64,000 nt of DNA from Shewanella gelidimarina (lineage in GTDB: Bacteria > Pseudomonadota > Gammaproteobacteria > Enterobacterales > Shewanellaceae), in contig NZ_JAKIKW010000004.1 of the NCBI RefSeq assembly GCF_023283945.1, forward strand, positions 124,001 through 188,000, given 5' to 3'. Below are positions 46,953-56,006 of the stretch, piece by piece. Position 1 is the stretch's first letter, and each line of letters begins with the position of its first letter. The position numbers and the translations under genes are program-made. The notes under the pieces are model-generated. The model was not told where the DNA came from. It made no database searches and worked only from the letters and a program-made list of their open reading frames with translations.

Positions 46953-48346
46953 TACTCTGTAGGTTTAGCTGCTGCTTGGTCTGAAGGCTTAGAACGACGA
47001 CGTTGAGAAGTACGATTACGGCCGCCTTTATTGCTCGACTTAGCAATAACATTACGCTGATCTTCAGTACCTTCGACAAAGCTCTTCCACCATGCCGCAT
47101 TCTTGGCAACGGAACCACCTTCGGCTTCACCCCGTAATAAGAGTAAATCATAAGCTGCTCTAAATTTAGGATGTTCAATAAATTTAAAGGCTTTGGTGCC
47201 TTTGTTACGCTCAAAACGTAGCTGTAGTTGCCATATATCTTTAGTCACTGTGCTAAAGCGACGTGGGATACTAATGGTGCGACATTGTTGCTCCATTATA
47301 TCGCCCATGGCAGCGGTATAGGCATCGTAGAGGCTTAGGCCACTTTCGAGTGCAATATCGTCGGCACGTTGGGTTAACGGATACCAGAGCAGCGCTGCAT
47401 AGAAGAAAGCAGGAGTGACTGGTTTTTCTTGCTCAATACGCAAGTCAGTATTTTCCATCATCTCTTGCAATAATTTGGCGACGGGCCCATGAGGCGCTTC
47501 ATCCAGTAGTGCGTCTACTAACGGGAATAGCGGCGCAAATAAACCGAAATCTCGCATCATGTTGTAGTTCTGGGCTGCTTTTCCTGCGAAGAATAACTTT
47601 AACACTTCTTCGTACATACGCGCCGCAGGGATATCTTTTAGCAAAGGCGCTAAGTCTTTTATTGGATCTGCTGCTGCAGATTCAATCGTCATATCGAGCT
47701 TGGTGGCAAAGCGCACAGCGCGAAGCATACGTACCGGATCTTCGCGATAGCGAGTATCAGGGTCGCCAATAAGACGGATTGTGCGTGATTCTAAATCTTG
47801 TAATCCACCGCCGTAGCTATGGATAGAGAAATCGCTAATATCGTAGTAGAGCGCATTGACGGTAAAATCACGACGTTCAGCATCTTCGTCGATAGTGCCG
47901 TAAACATTGTCACGCAATAGTCGACCCGATTCATTGGTCTTAGAGATCTTCTCTTCGCTATCAACGTGATGTCCACGCAGTGTAGCGACTTCGATAACAT
48001 CACGACCAAACACAATGTGCGCCAGACGGAAGCGTCTACCCACGAGGCGACAGTTACGGAATAATCGCTTAATTTCTTCTGGCGTGGCATTGGTTACCAC
48101 ATCAAAATCCTTAGGTTGCATATCCAATAGAATGTCGCGTACTCCGCCACCGACCAAGTAAGCTTTAAAGCCTGACTTATGAAGTCTGTAGAGTACTTTG
48201 ATCGCATTGTCGCTGATCTGTCTACGAGAAATTGAGTGCGCTTTTCTAGGCACAACTTCTAAACTCAGACCGACCTGAGTATTTTCTTCAGCTTTTGAAC
48301 TATCATCAAATAACTGCTTACAGAATTGGCTAATACGGCGAAAAAT
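46952..48346 (-). CDS. pcnB: Poly(A) polymerase I, probable AUU start
   Basis: A 464-residue enzyme that adds 3' poly(A) tails to RNA and promotes decay. The nucleotidyltransferase core LVGGGVRDILLDMQPKDFDV has the GG and Asp-x-Asp residues; RRDFTVNALYYDI and RYREDPVRMLRAVRFA are also seen, and the C-terminus is basic. I start at ATT (48344-48346) because the reading frame upstream of the GTG at 48253 encodes FRRISQFCKQLF, colinear with the E. coli start FTRVANFCRKVL, whose pcnB is known to use AUU. AGAGGTG (48351-48357) is the ribosome-binding site. Starting at GTG would lose 31 residues. Confidence 0.88.
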   Translation of the reverse strand: MFRRISQFCKQLFDDSSKAEENTQVGLSLEVVPRKAHSISRRQISDNAIKVLYRLHKSGFKAYLVGGGVRDILLDMQPKDFDVVTNATPEEIKRLFRNCRLVGRRFRLAHIVFGRDVIEVATLRGHHVDSEEKISKTNESGRLLRDNVYGTIDEDAERRDFTVNALYYDISDFSIHSYGGGLQDLESRTIRLIGDPDTRYREDPVRMLRAVRFATKLDMTIESAAADPIKDLAPLLKDIPAARMYEEVLKLFFAGKAAQNYNMMRDFGLFAPLFPLVDALLDEAPHGPVAKLLQEMMENTDLRIEQEKPVTPAFFYAALLWYPLTQRADDIALESGLSLYDAYTAAMGDIMEQQCRTISIPRRFSTVTKDIWQLQLRFERNKGTKAFKFIEHPKFRAAYDLLLLRGEAEGGSVAKNAAWWKSFVEGTEDQRNVIAKSSNKGGRNRTSQRRRSKPSDQAAAKPTE

Positions 48347-48433
48347 GGGACACCTCTGATTTGGATATTTACTAAGGTAAAAACAAGTGGGCTATGATAA
48401 CCCAATTAAAGCTCAATGAGTATACGATTCAGT

Positions 48434-49312
48434 TTACGTAACAAGGAGTATTTCAGATTGCCTTGGTACCTTACTTAAATCAAACTGACTGATAGCCTGT
48501 TCTAGCATCTTGCTGGCTTGTCTTTCTGGGGTCACTTCTGTTTGGCCCAAAAAGCGCAATGCCGCATTAATACTGGCTTGCGGCTTTGCAACATCAATTG
48601 CTGCCGCATGATTTTGTTTGGATAACTTTCGGCCTTTTTCTGCACATGCTAACGGCAGATGAAGCCAATTTGGACTTGGATGCTTTAACAGTTTAAACAG
48701 ACTTTCTTGACGGCAAGTGGGCTCGAGCAGATCTGAGCCTCTCACCACCTCGGTGATCTGTTGGTGAATATCGTCAAGCACCACAGCTAACTGGTAGGCG
48801 TAGAGGCCGTCACTGCGTTTAATAATGAAATCTTCAGCAGCAAATTGACTATCGACTTTAACCACACCTTTTATCTGATCTAAAAATTGTGCCACGCCAT
48901 AGTGGTTGCGAATACGGATAGCGCCCACTTTATGCGGCTGCGCAAGTCTTCCGCAACGGCCATCATAACTGCCCCCCATGGCTTTTATCTGTTTGCGGCT
49001 ACATTGACAATAATATGCGTTGTCTGTCGCCAGCCATTGGGTGATCTGTTGCTGATAAATCTCAAGGCGTTGGCTTTGATAGACGACTGAGTTGTCCCAG
49101 TGCAGGCCGTATGCTTCTAATGTGTTAAGAATTTGATGACTAGCACCGGCAATCTCTCGTGGTGGATCGATATCCTCGATACGCACCAGCCATTGGCCAT
49201 TCATGGAACGGGCACGCAAAAAACTGCCGAGGGCAGCAATCAATGAACCAAAATGAAGTGGACCAGAAGGGGACGGCGCAAAGCGACCGATATAAGCTGT
49301 TGAGTTAACCAT
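48434..49312 (-). CDS. gluQ: Glutamyl-Q tRNA(Asp) synthetase
   Basis: A 292-residue truncated homologue of glutamyl-tRNA synthetase that attaches glutamate to queuosine in tRNA-Asp. YIGRFAPSPSGPLHFGSLIA holds the HIGH-type motif, and RKLSKQNHA the KMSKS-type motif. The zinc site C-x-C...Y...C is visible in YYCQCSRKQIKAMGGSYDGR plus the next Cys. The anticodon-binding domain of GluRS is absent, as expected. It lies just downstream of dksA (57 bases), as in E. coli. Confidence 0.92.
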   Translation of the reverse strand: MVNSTAYIGRFAPSPSGPLHFGSLIAALGSFLRARSMNGQWLVRIEDIDPPREIAGASHQILNTLEAYGLHWDNSVVYQSQRLEIYQQQITQWLATDNAYYCQCSRKQIKAMGGSYDGRCGRLAQPHKVGAIRIRNHYGVAQFLDQIKGVVKVDSQFAAEDFIIKRSDGLYAYQLAVVLDDIHQQITEVVRGSDLLEPTCRQESLFKLLKHPSPNWLHLPLACAEKGRKLSKQNHAAAIDVAKPQASINAALRFLGQTEVTPERQASKMLEQAISQFDLSKVPRQSEILLVT

Positions 49313-49369
49313 TAGAGGCATTTAGAAACAAAAGAGCGGAGCATAACGCTCCGCACCTTAAGATAGCGA

Positions 49370-49813
49370 TTATCCCGCCATCTGCTTTTCTTTGATTTCA
49401 GCAAGCGTCTTACAGTCGATACATTGATCGGCTGTTGGACGAGCTTCTAATCGACGGATACCGATTTCGATACCGCAAGAGTTACAGAAACCGAAATCAT
49501 CTTCTTCGATTATCTGTAGCGTCTTTTCAATCTTTTTGATTAGTTTACGTTCTCTATCACGAGCACGTAATTCTAAACTAAACTCTTCTTCCTGAGCTGC
49601 ACGATCGACAGGATCTGGAAAGTTAGCCGCTTCGTCTTGCATATGGTTAAGAGTGCGGTCAACTTCTTCACGCAATTGGTTACGCCAAGCTTCAAGAATC
49701 GTCTTAAAGTGACCCAACTGGTCCTCGTTCATGTACTCCTCACCGGGCTTTTCTTGGTAAGGTAATACACCTGCGATAGCGAGCACGCCGAGTTTTTTAG
49801 TGCCTTCTGGCAT
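49370..49813 (-). CDS. dksA: RNA polymerase-binding transcription factor DksA
   Basis: A 147-residue cofactor of ppGpp that binds the RNA polymerase secondary channel. The coiled-coil tip carries [20 protein letters not shown] (the conserved acidic and Ala residues) and the zinc finger is C-N-S-C...C-I-D-C. ATG 49813 has GGAG seven bases upstream; a longer frame is not needed. It sits between sfsA and gluQ, the usual order. Confidence 0.95.
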   Translation of the reverse strand: MPEGTKKLGVLAIAGVLPYQEKPGEEYMNEDQLGHFKTILEAWRNQLREEVDRTLNHMQDEAANFPDPVDRAAQEEEFSLELRARDRERKLIKKIEKTLQIIEEDDFGFCNSCGIEIGIRRLEARPTADQCIDCKTLAEIKEKQMAG

Positions 49814-49973
49814 AACGCATCTCCTGTTAATCATTTGCGTTGTAGGGCGTCTGTATAATAACGGGCGCTATCTATACCAGAAACCCTCGAGATAGGCAAA
49901 TAATTTATATTATCTGCACTCGATTCTTTGACTATGTCTGCTATTAAGAACAATTTCAACTGTATATTCTGAA

Positions 49974-50678
49974 TTAGAGCTTAACCGGACAGGATTTAAC
50001 CAAACGGGACGCTGAGGGCGACAGTTCGGCACTATAAGCCAATACCTCTACTCCAGCTGAATATGCTTCATCGAGTAATGCAGCATAAGCAGGATCAATG
50101 TGCGCCGCAGCTTTAACGGAATCTATTCCTGTATGCTGCACAACGAACAATAATACTGCTCTATGACCCAAGGTCACCATTTCCATCAGTTCGCGTAAAT
50201 GCTTTTGGCCACGAGTGGTCACTGAATCCGGAAAGTATCCTTGCCCATGCTCAAGTAAGGTGCAACTTTTAACCTCTACATAGCAACTGGCTTTGTTGTT
50301 ACCTTCTAATAAGATGTCTATTCGGCTGTTCTCACTGCCATACTTTACTTCGCGGCGTAATGACGCATAACCGGCTAGTTCTGTTATTACGCCGGCATTA
50401 ATAGCTTCCTCGGCTAAGGCATTTGCACGGCCAGTATTGATACCTATCATATCGCCACTGGGCGTTTCAGCGAGCTCCCAAGTGCGGCTGTATTTTCGTT
50501 TTGGGTTATCAGAAATTGAAAACCACACCTTGCTCTCGGGGAATAAGCAATTGCGCATCGAACCAGTATTAGGGCAGTGGATAGTCACTTCGCTGCCATC
50601 TTCGAGGGTGATATCGGTTAGAAAACGTTTATATCGTTGAATGAGGATCCCACTATCAAATACGGGGTTAAACTCCAT
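49974..50678 (-). CDS. sfsA: Sugar fermentation stimulation protein SfsA
   Basis: A 234-residue DNA-binding protein. [40 protein letters not shown] and [20 protein letters not shown] are highly characteristic. SfsA fold resembles a nuclease; its role in sugar use is not well defined. It is located upstream of dksA as in E. coli. Confidence 0.93.
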   Translation of the reverse strand: MEFNPVFDSGILIQRYKRFLTDITLEDGSEVTIHCPNTGSMRNCLFPESKVWFSISDNPKRKYSRTWELAETPSGDMIGINTGRANALAEEAINAGVITELAGYASLRREVKYGSENSRIDILLEGNNKASCYVEVKSCTLLEHGQGYFPDSVTTRGQKHLRELMEMVTLGHRAVLLFVVQHTGIDSVKAAAHIDPAYAALLDEAYSAGVEVLAYSAELSPSASRLVKSCPVKL

Positions 50679-50787
50679 TTTAGCTACCTAATGACCACTA
50701 TATTGCCGCTAGGTTAACAGAGTTTTTCGGGGGGATAGGAGAATAATGCATCTGTACGGGTTGAGGATAAATAACTAAGCGACTGTT

Positions 50788-51051
50788 AGGGGCTGTTGAT
50801 CTTTCGAGCTTAGTTTTTGTTCGAATTCAATGGTTTTAGTACAAGGCTTGAGCGATGATGCTTAGCTGGCTAAGCGAAAAGCTCGTAACGCAGTAATAGA
50901 AATATTGAAACGAACCCGAGGGCCGCGCTTCTTGGCTATTTTTACGGTGTTGTAGGCTATTTGTGGAGAATGACTAAACGACATAGCCTCCGCCTTGTCA
51001 AAATAGCCAATAAACAGCGGCAAAAACAACCGTGAAAGATCAACAGCCCCT
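50788..51051. mobile_element. MITE family B, copy 2
   Basis: A 264-bp element with ends AGGGGCTGTTGATCTTTC and its complement GATCAACAGCCCCT; the terminal repeats are the best preserved of the three copies. The internal sequence matches copies at 24200 (inverted) and 54630. Copy 2 lacks about 25 bases compared with copy 3 after TTTGTTCGA and in the middle. Confidence 0.88.
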
Positions 51052-51129
51052 AGTATTATCAAAATGGCTTAGCTATTTAATACCCGGCTTTAGATATCGC
51101 TGGCGATCCAGTAAACTCAGATAAAAATA

Positions 51130-51395
51130 ATACCAATCTCATCAAACATATGAGCATTCAGCGGGAATTCAAAGCTCTGTAAGCCAGGCGGATGATTGAA
51201 GTTAATAGTTATTCTATACCGAGAGCATCTAACGTAGCATACAGGGCTTTGAAACCCGCACTACGTGAGCCACTCAGGCATTCCACTTCTACCTTACATT
51301 GAATTAAAAGGGAATAACCATTTCTTCATCAATGTGCCTTGAATTGAAAAGCTTGAGTGGCTCTGAATTGACTAGATGTTTAATAGGATTGGTAT
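51130..51395. mobile_element. MITE family A, copy 2
   Basis: A 266-bp element with inverted ends ATACCAATCTCATC and AGGATTGGTAT, and internal GAATTCAAAGCTCTGTA and CAGGGCTTTGAAACCC arms. Copies at 10223 and 54312. It lies 79 bases from family B copy 2 and just upstream of pepB, so may contribute to its 5' region. Confidence 0.87.
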
Positions 51396-51449
51396 CATAA
51401 ACGAGTCGGGAGCACCCTTGCTGATCGATTCACATTTTAAGGACCTAAA

Positions 51450-52727
51450 ATGACGAATTTAATGAAAGTTGCCCTCACCCAAGAAGCACCAGCTGCTCAC
51501 TGGGGAAAAGCCAATGTTACTTTTCAAAACGATGTGGCTTCAATCCATATCAAAACGGGGGATATTCAGCGTCAAGTACAACAAGCAGCCCGTAAGCTTC
51601 AAGGACAAGGCGTTAGTGCCGTTGCACTAGAAGGCAACTTATGGACTGTTGATGCGCAATGGGCCTTTGCTCAAGGCTTTGCTACCGCTAAAAAGCAGCC
51701 ACAAATACAGTGGACCGGTGACGATTCGGCAAAAACCTTACTCGCCAACCGTTTAGAGAGTGCCAACTTTGCCCGTAAATTGATTAACGAAACGCCGGAA
51801 AATTTGTCACCAATGGTGTTAGCCACTGAAGCGGCAAAATGGTTGAGTGATATTGGCGGCGACAACATTAGCTACCGCATTATTGAAGGTGAAGCATTAT
51901 TAGAACACCAGTGGATAGGTATTCACGCGGTAGGCCGTGGTAGTGAACGTCCACCTGCATTGCTCGAAGTTGATTTCAACCCATTGGCAGCCGATGCCGA
52001 TGTTGCTGTGGCACTCGTGGGTAAAGGCATCACTTTCGACTCTGGTGGTTACAGCATTAAAGGTTCAGAAGGTATGCTCGGCATGAAATGCGATATGGGC
52101 GGTGCAGCCACCGTAACCGCCGCACTTGGTTTAGCGATTAAGTCAGGCCTTAACAAACGCGTTAAGCTCTTTCTATGCTGTGCTGAGAACTTAATCAGTG
52201 GCCATGCTTATAAGCTGGGCGACATTTTAACCTACAAAAATGGCGTAACGGTTGAAGTGGTTAATACTGACGCTGAAGGTCGTTTAGTGCTGGCTGATGG
52301 CCTGCAAGCTGCATCAGAAACCGGCGCGTCATTAATTATCGATGCTGCCACTCTAACTGGCGCTGCCGTTATGGCGGTTGGCACTAATTACAATGCTATT
52401 TTCTCTCCTAAAGCTGAAATCTTGGCGTTAGCACAACAAAAAGCCATTGCCGCTGGCGAGCGAGTTTGGCCTTTGCCACTTGATCCTTGGCATATGGACA
52501 GCTGTCCAAGCCCTTATGCTGATACTGCTAACAGCCGAGCGATGAAGGGTGGTGGTGCCGGTGGTGCTTCAAATGCAGCGGGTTTCCTATGGCGCTTTGT
52601 TGCCCCTGATGCTAATTGGTTGCACATTGATCTAGCGTCGGCATTCTCAGACTCAGGTGATGCGTTATGGTCTGCAGGTGCGACGACTCATGGCGTACTG
52701 ACGATTGCGGGATTATTGGAAGACTAG
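51450..52727 (+). CDS. pepB: Peptidase B (M17 leucyl aminopeptidase family)
   Basis: A 425-residue cytosolic metallo-aminopeptidase. The metal-binding and catalytic motifs VALVGKGITFDSGGYSIK, KCDMGGAATVTAAL and NTDAEGRLVLADGL are present. CCAENLISGHAYKLGDILTY and the shorter length fit PepB rather than PepA. It removes N-terminal residues from peptides and helps recycle amino acids. AAGGA at 51439-51443 precedes the ATG. A terminator lies at 52801. Confidence 0.92.
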   Translation: MTNLMKVALTQEAPAAHWGKANVTFQNDVASIHIKTGDIQRQVQQAARKLQGQGVSAVALEGNLWTVDAQWAFAQGFATAKKQPQIQWTGDDSAKTLLANRLESANFARKLINETPENLSPMVLATEAAKWLSDIGGDNISYRIIEGEALLEHQWIGIHAVGRGSERPPALLEVDFNPLAADADVAVALVGKGITFDSGGYSIKGSEGMLGMKCDMGGAATVTAALGLAIKSGLNKRVKLFLCCAENLISGHAYKLGDILTYKNGVTVEVVNTDAEGRLVLADGLQAASETGASLIIDAATLTGAAVMAVGTNYNAIFSPKAEILALAQQKAIAAGERVWPLPLDPWHMDSCPSPYADTANSRAMKGGGAGGASNAAGFLWRFVAPDANWLHIDLASAFSDSGDALWSAGATTHGVLTIAGLLED

Positions 52728-52800
52728 TATCAGCGTATTAAAGTAGTAGAAGTGCATCTTTACTATAGCGCAGGCTATATCCAGTAATGCCTCTATTATG

Positions 52801-52829
52801 AAGCCACCTTATTTATAGGTGGCTTTTTT
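52801..52829 (+). terminator. Terminator after pepB
   Basis: AAGCCACCT and AGGTGGCTT around a short loop, followed by T residues. Confidence 0.88.
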
Positions 52830-52991
52830 ATAGCTAACTTTTAGCGTTAATACTTACCTTGCAGAAATGACCAGGATGCAATTAGCCGCGCTTTTATGTG
52901 AGTATCTCTGAAAACAGTCTTTGCTAAAACCGCACTCATGTTGCATTATTGTTAACTACTGGTTTTTTACTTAAGTGTTGGTTTGCCGTCC

Positions 52992-53915
52992 ATGAAGCTT
53001 AGTTTTAGTGCATTTTCTATCGATCGTGAATCAGCCGAACTGTTAATTAATGGCACTGTTTATGCCATTGATGAGCGTAATATTATGCTTATTCAGTTGC
53101 TCGCGGATAGTTATCCAGAATATTGCTCAAAACAAAATTGCTTAGATAAAATATGGGTAGGCACAGTGGTGTCGGACATGTCATTGTCTAAACTGGTTTC
53201 TGATACACGTAAGATTTTTAGTAAAGCAGGTTATTCAGAACCCTTGATCCAGACTGTCCATGGTAGAGGTTATCGGCTCGAACATGTACTCGGAAAGCAG
53301 CTCTCACTACAGACTGAAGCTTCAACTGCTGATGGTCTTGCTGCTAGCCCTCAAACAGCACCAAAGACACCCTCCACTTCGGCCCCCTTTATTGAGCGAC
53401 GTAAAAAAATTGCGCCTATTTCATGGTGGGAAATTTTTGCTAAAGTATTGATTGCATTATTGCTGGTACTTGCATTGATCTTCCAGTTTTTGTTAGGCGG
53501 AGCCAATAGTGATTCAGCAATGACACAAACGAAAAATCCCAATTATAGTGAGCCAACAAAAGCCCTAGGCCGAGTACTTTGGGTTGACGATCACCCTGAG
53601 AATAACTTGGCTGAAAAAGCCTATTTAGAACAGAAAAATATTGGTGTTTATAACACTGTCACCTCAGAAGAAGCGCTCATGCTGTTATCTATGTATCACT
53701 ACCAAGTGGTGATTTCAGATATGGGACGGCATGGTGATTCACTCGCGGGGCTTAAGCTGCTGCAAGCCATTCGTGCCGCTGGATATGATACTGACTTTTA
53801 TCTGTACACCTATGTGGAATCACCCGGTGTGATTGATGCCATTGCTCAGAGTGGTGGCCAAGCCGTTGTTATTGATAGCGATGCCTTGTATGAGTTGATA
53901 TTGGCGCATTTTTAA
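52992..53915 (+). CDS. ToxR/CadC-like winged-helix protein with membrane helix and receiver-like C-terminal domain
   Basis: A 307-residue protein. Residues 1-98 form an OmpR/ToxR-type winged helix (SLSKLVSDTRKIFSKAGYSE, IQTVHGRGYRLEHV). A Pro/Thr/Ser-rich linker (105-133) leads to ERRKK (135-139) and one membrane helix (about 147-170). Residues 192-305 resemble a response-regulator receiver: RVLWVDDHPENN with acidic Asp199-Asp200, VVISDMGRHGDSLAGLKLLQ with Asp243 at the phospho-acceptor place, and Thr273 at the switch place. The usual Lys near the end is not seen. Charge distribution predicts the receiver outside the cytosol, where phosphotransfer is not expected. No partner gene is adjacent. 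ATG 52992 lacks a good ribosome-binding site. Confidence 0.78.
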   Translation: MKLSFSAFSIDRESAELLINGTVYAIDERNIMLIQLLADSYPEYCSKQNCLDKIWVGTVVSDMSLSKLVSDTRKIFSKAGYSEPLIQTVHGRGYRLEHVLGKQLSLQTEASTADGLAASPQTAPKTPSTSAPFIERRKKIAPISWWEIFAKVLIALLLVLALIFQFLLGGANSDSAMTQTKNPNYSEPTKALGRVLWVDDHPENNLAEKAYLEQKNIGVYNTVTSEEALMLLSMYHYQVVISDMGRHGDSLAGLKLLQAIRAAGYDTDFYLYTYVESPGVIDAIAQSGGQAVVIDSDALYELILAHF

Positions 53916-54311
53916 AAGAAGCAGATGGTTCATTAAAGCTAATTATCTAAAGAAAAAGTAAAGCATTTAGTCATTTAGCCTCTGTAATAATTAAAAACCT
54001 ATCGAAACAAAACCTATTAATACCAGCCAATGCTCAAAATAGTTTAAAAATTAAGCTATTGATTTAAATCTATTTAATTTCAATTCATAATATTTCAAAC
54101 TAATTCAGAGTTTCTCAATGGGTAAATTGAGATCTCTATGATATCTATATGTTTAACAAGTCATTACGACTTAGCGCTAATACTTCCTAATACCCTTCTA
54201 TGGTCTTAAAAGTTACTGACCATTAAATGAAAAATTTGTACAGTTCTTCGATTAGCCACCTACTCATAGGTGGCATTTTTTTGCGAAAATTTAATGCTCA
54301 GTACTTGTCTA
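53916..54311. other. AT-rich region after the wHTH-receiver gene
   Basis: About 395 bases with no gene; very AT-rich from 53930 to 54130. It holds a terminator at 54254 and ends at the family A MITE. Confidence 0.5.
54254..54282 (+). terminator. Terminator in the gap before the MITE pair
   Basis: GCCACCT and AGGTGGC with a six-base loop, then A and T residues. It is 340 bases after the nearest stop codon, so an unseen short transcript or a long 3' end is possible. Confidence 0.8.
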
Positions 54312-54593
54312 ATACCAATTGCATTAAAAGTTTGACCATTCAGCGGGAATTCAAAGCCCTGTAGGCAAGATGGGGGGTTGAAGCTAATAGTTATTCTATA
54401 TCAAAAGCCCACAACGAAGCTTAAAGGGCTTTGCTATTTGCTTTAAACGTCAGCCGCACTACGTGAGCGACTCAGACTTTCCACTTCTGCTTTGCATTGG
54501 CTTAAAAGGGAATAACCATTTCTTCACCAATGCGCCTTGAATTGAAAAGTCTGAGGCGCTCTGAATTGGTCAAATACTTAATGCAATTGGTAT
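54312..54593. mobile_element. MITE family A, copy 3
   Basis: A 282-bp element whose ends ATACCAATTGCATTAAAAG and CTTAATGCAATTGGTAT are nearly perfect inverted repeats. It has an extra insert around TTGCTATTTGCTTTAAACG compared with the other copies. It lies 36 bases from family B copy 3. Confidence 0.88.
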
Positions 54594-54629
54594 ATGTCAC
54601 TCATTCAGTACCGCATTAACTCTCAATTT

Positions 54630-54920
54630 AGGGGGTGTTAATCTTTAGGGCTTAGTTTTTGTTCGACTATTTCCCGTAAAGAATAATGATTTTAGTACCA
54701 GGCTTGAGCTTTTCGCTTAGCTAGCTAAGCAAAAAGCGCGTAACGCATTCTAGTCATAAAAGACTAAAAGCATTGAAACGAACCCTAAGGGCCGCGCTTC
54801 TTGGCTATTTTTACGGTGTTGTAGGCTATTTGTGGAGAATGACTAAACGACATAGCCTCCGCCTTGTCAAAATAGCCAATAAACGGCGGCAAAAACAACC
54901 GTGAAAGATCAACAGCCCTA
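54630..54920. mobile_element. MITE family B, copy 3
   Basis: A 291-bp element with ends AGGGGGTGTTAATCTTT and GAAAGATCAACAGCCCT. It ends four bases before the stop codon of the next gene, so it supplies the complete 3' untranslated sequence of that gene. Confidence 0.87.
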
Positions 54921-54924
54921 ATGC

Positions 54925-55236
54925 TTAATCGAGAAAACCATCGTGGATAAATAGATGCTTAGTTTGATTGAAGCTGGCTTCGCTGCAATTAACAAAATCA
55001 ATAGCATGCTGGGCATTGTCTAAGCGAAATTTGTCCGTTTTTGCAATTTCATATTCATTCATCACGATATTCATCGCTTCTTGGGTCCATTCTGGCTCAC
55101 CTTTGCCAATAACCACTTCTGGTGGATCGTAATGAGTCACCATCCAATTTTGCAGCTCTTCGGCTGAAATTTTCCCGAGTTTCCAAGATGATAAAAGATC
55201 GGTAAGTTGCACTTTAGTAATTTGCGATGTTGTCAT
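54925..55236 (-). CDS. Conserved-type hypothetical protein, 103 residues
   Basis: A soluble, acidic 103-residue protein (VQLTDLLSSWKLGKISAEEL, WTQEAMNIVMNEYEIAKTDK). I do not recognise the family. AGGG upstream of ATG 55236 and a normal amino acid composition support a real gene. A MITE lies directly at its 3' end; the upstream neighbour thpR is on the same strand (89-base gap). Confidence 0.65.
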   Translation of the reverse strand: MTTSQITKVQLTDLLSSWKLGKISAEELQNWMVTHYDPPEVVIGKGEPEWTQEAMNIVMNEYEIAKTDKFRLDNAQHAIDFVNCSEASFNQTKHLFIHDGFLD

Positions 55237-55325
55237 GATTTAACCCTATTGGCGCTGATGCGGCATAGATTAGCTTACTTTACGAAGGCGAGAAAGATTA
55301 ATACTTGTTCCCGCTGAATGAGTAA

Positions 55326-55859
55326 CTATTTAATGGAATGGATATCGCTCAGTGACCAAGAATGCAGTATCGGATATTCAACGCCATTTGTACCCGCAAA
55401 CGATTCAAAAAGGTGCAGTGCCGTTGGCTGTAATAATATCGGTTGAAACGTAACATCATTGACCGTGGCTTTCGCTTTTCTAGCCAGTGTTATATGCGGA
55501 TTATAGTGGTGTTCACTCTGATGAAGATTGAGCTGCTGAGCAATCAATTGTCCGGCATTGGCGAGCGCTATTAATGTGGGATCTAATGCTACGCCTTTAA
55601 GGCAAAGTATTTTGGGTTTCTGCCAATGCTCTATAAGATCTAGGGTGACCTTAAAACGAGGTTTGTTGAGGGCATCAACACTTACGATCAGTGCATCAAT
55701 GGTTTCATTGTTGGCTTGGCCTAAAAAAGCCAGCGTCATGTGCAAGTTGTCATGAGGTACTTGCCTAACGCTTATCGGCAGTTGCTGCTGTATCGCCTCA
55801 ATATGTAGAGCTTGCTGCGGCGTCAATGAGAAGCCTAAAAATACTCTTTTATCTGTCAT
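55326..55859 (-). CDS. thpR: RNA 2',3'-cyclic phosphodiesterase (2'-5' RNA ligase family)
   Basis: A 177-residue enzyme with the two H-x-T/S-x motifs that define the 2H phosphoesterases: DNLHMTLAFLGQ and HYNPHITLARK. RVFLGFSLTPQQ is the usual N-terminus. ThpR opens 2',3'-cyclic phosphate ends on RNA and can ligate tRNA halves in vitro. It is divergent from hrpB. Confidence 0.9.
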   Translation of the reverse strand: MTDKRVFLGFSLTPQQALHIEAIQQQLPISVRQVPHDNLHMTLAFLGQANNETIDALIVSVDALNKPRFKVTLDLIEHWQKPKILCLKGVALDPTLIALANAGQLIAQQLNLHQSEHHYNPHITLARKAKATVNDVTFQPILLQPTALHLFESFAGTNGVEYPILHSWSLSDIHSIK

Positions 55860-56006
55860 TGTTTAGATCCGCTGTGTTTTGTTGAGAGAAAAGATCTATG
55901 GGTAGTTTAGCCTGCAGAGGCTTTTAGCGTACACTGCGGAATAATTATTACTTCAATATGCCATGATTTAAAGTGTCATATTGAGCCGCATAACGAAAAG
56001 AACCCT

